A stretch of DNA of 6,918 nt from Solirubrobacterales bacterium (GTDB lineage Bacteria > Actinomycetota > Thermoleophilia > Solirubrobacterales > Solirubrobacteraceae), in NCBI GenBank assembly GCA_003157595.1, contig PMKB01000225.1, forward strand, positions 1-6,918, given 5' to 3'. Positions 6,226 to 6,918 of this stretch are shown here, in pieces. The position numbers and the translations under genes are program-made. Under the pieces are notes generated by a model, which ran no database searches, was not told the origin of the DNA, and saw only the letters and a list, made by a program, of their open reading frames with translations. How positions within the stretch are numbered: position 1 is the stretch's first letter; every line of letters begins with the position of its first letter.

Positions 6226-6918
6226 CTAGCTCAGCACGCGCTTGCGGAAGTTGCGCAGCCCGAGCGTCAGGAACAGTGCGCAGAAGCCGATCAGCGCCGG
6301 ATAGACGACGTAGAGGTGCATGTTGTGCCCGTTGGAGGTGAGGCCGGCGCGCAGTCCCTCGTTGACGTAGATCAGCGGGTTGAACAGCACGATGATCTGC
6401 AGCCAGTGGACGCCGCCGACGGTGAGCGGGGCCAGCCGGCTCCACTGGTAGTAGGTGCCTCCGAGGAATGTGATCGGCAGCACCACGAAGCCGAACATCA
6501 GCCCGATGTTGCGCGGCTCGAACGCGGTTCCGAGCAGCAGGCCGAGCGAGGTCATCATCACGCACGCGAGCGGGATCACGGTGACCACGATCGCCCAGTG
6601 CGCCGCGAGGTGCGCGTGCACGCCCGGCGCGTGCACGACTGCCGCGATCGGAAAGACGATCAGTGCGGCGAGCAGGCCCTGCGTGGCGCCCGACAGCACC
6701 TTTGAAAGTGCCACCAGCCAGATCGGACAGGGCGCCTGCACACGGTCCTCGATCTCGCGGGTGTAGCCGAACTCCTGGGACATGGTCAGCGCCACCGACT
6801 GCACGCCCTGGAACAGGATCGAGATGCCGACGACGCCGGGGACCAGGATGGTGGCGAACGCCGACTGCGCCGCCGGATCGGCGCCGCCGATCCCCTGGCC
6901 GATCTTCGGGAACACGTA
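6226..6918 (-). CDS. ABC-2 type transporter permease (daunorubicin-export-like), N-terminus outside window
   Basis: These are the last 230 residues of an integral-membrane permease of an ABC-2 type exporter, the class that pairs with a separate ATPase to export drugs, lipids or polysaccharides. The frame remains open to the right edge (codon TAC before a GTG at 6915), and family members usually carry 30-40 more residues including the first helix, so the GTG is probably an internal Val and the gene is partial. Visible hydrophobic segments include FATILVPGVVGISILFQGVQ, SGATQGLLAALIVFPIAAVV, WAIVVTVIPLACVMMTSLGL, IGLMFGFVVLPITFLGG and VVYPALIGFCALFLTLGL. The stretch FLGGTYYQWSRLAP, then FNPLIYVNEGLRAGL, is characteristic of the DrrB-like permeases. 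The protein ends FRKRVLS with TAG. The ATPase partner would be expected upstream on this strand, beyond the window. The substrate is unknown. Confidence 0.88.
   Translation of the reverse strand, partial: YVFPKIGQGIGGADPAAQSAFATILVPGVVGISILFQGVQSVALTMSQEFGYTREIEDRVQAPCPIWLVALSKVLSGATQGLLAALIVFPIAAVVHAPGVHAHLAAHWAIVVTVIPLACVMMTSLGLLLGTAFEPRNIGLMFGFVVLPITFLGGTYYQWSRLAPLTVGGVHWLQIIVLFNPLIYVNEGLRAGLTSNGHNMHLYVVYPALIGFCALFLTLGLRNFRKRVLS

Overview
The window is GC-rich (roughly two-thirds G+C by eye) with tightly packed genes, GTG starts and stop/start overlaps. Gene content and protein style suggest a high-GC actinobacterium, plausibly of the Thermoleophilia/Solirubrobacterales type. That placement is an inference from composition and protein flavour, not from a marker gene.

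Layout. (1) Left edge, + strand: the C-terminus of KdpB, the P-type ATPase subunit of the Kdp high-affinity K+ pump. After 12 bases comes a 376-residue protein holding only the N-terminal half of KdpD (ATP-binding KdpD domain plus universal-stress-protein domain). It overlaps by ATGA with a small membrane-anchored universal-stress-like protein. (2) 50 bases further on, same strand: a lone type IV pilin-like prepilin. (3) Convergent, - strand: a histidine kinase with the C-terminal half of a KdpD (four membrane segments, GAF-like linker, HisKA and HATPase), followed with a 1-base overlap by a KdpE/OmpR-type response regulator. (4) Divergent from the kinase, + strand: a CynX/NimT-type MFS transporter with an apparent leaderless GTG start. 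(5) Convergent, right edge, - strand: an ABC-2 type permease lacking its N-terminus because the window ends.

The main point is that the functions of one textbook KdpD are divided between two genes on opposite strands, about 1.9 kb apart and separated by a stress-protein gene and a pilin gene. The likely reading is that the soluble sensor part (co-transcribed with the pump) acts in trans on the membrane-bound kinase, which phosphorylates KdpE, which controls the kdp operon. kdpC is not at its usual place after kdpB and is not elsewhere in the window. The transporter and ABC permease on the right have no visible functional tie to K+ uptake.

There is no stretch above 300 bases without a gene. 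The largest gap is the 107-base divergent region 4799-4905. No RNA genes, insertion sequences, CRISPR arrays or origins were seen.
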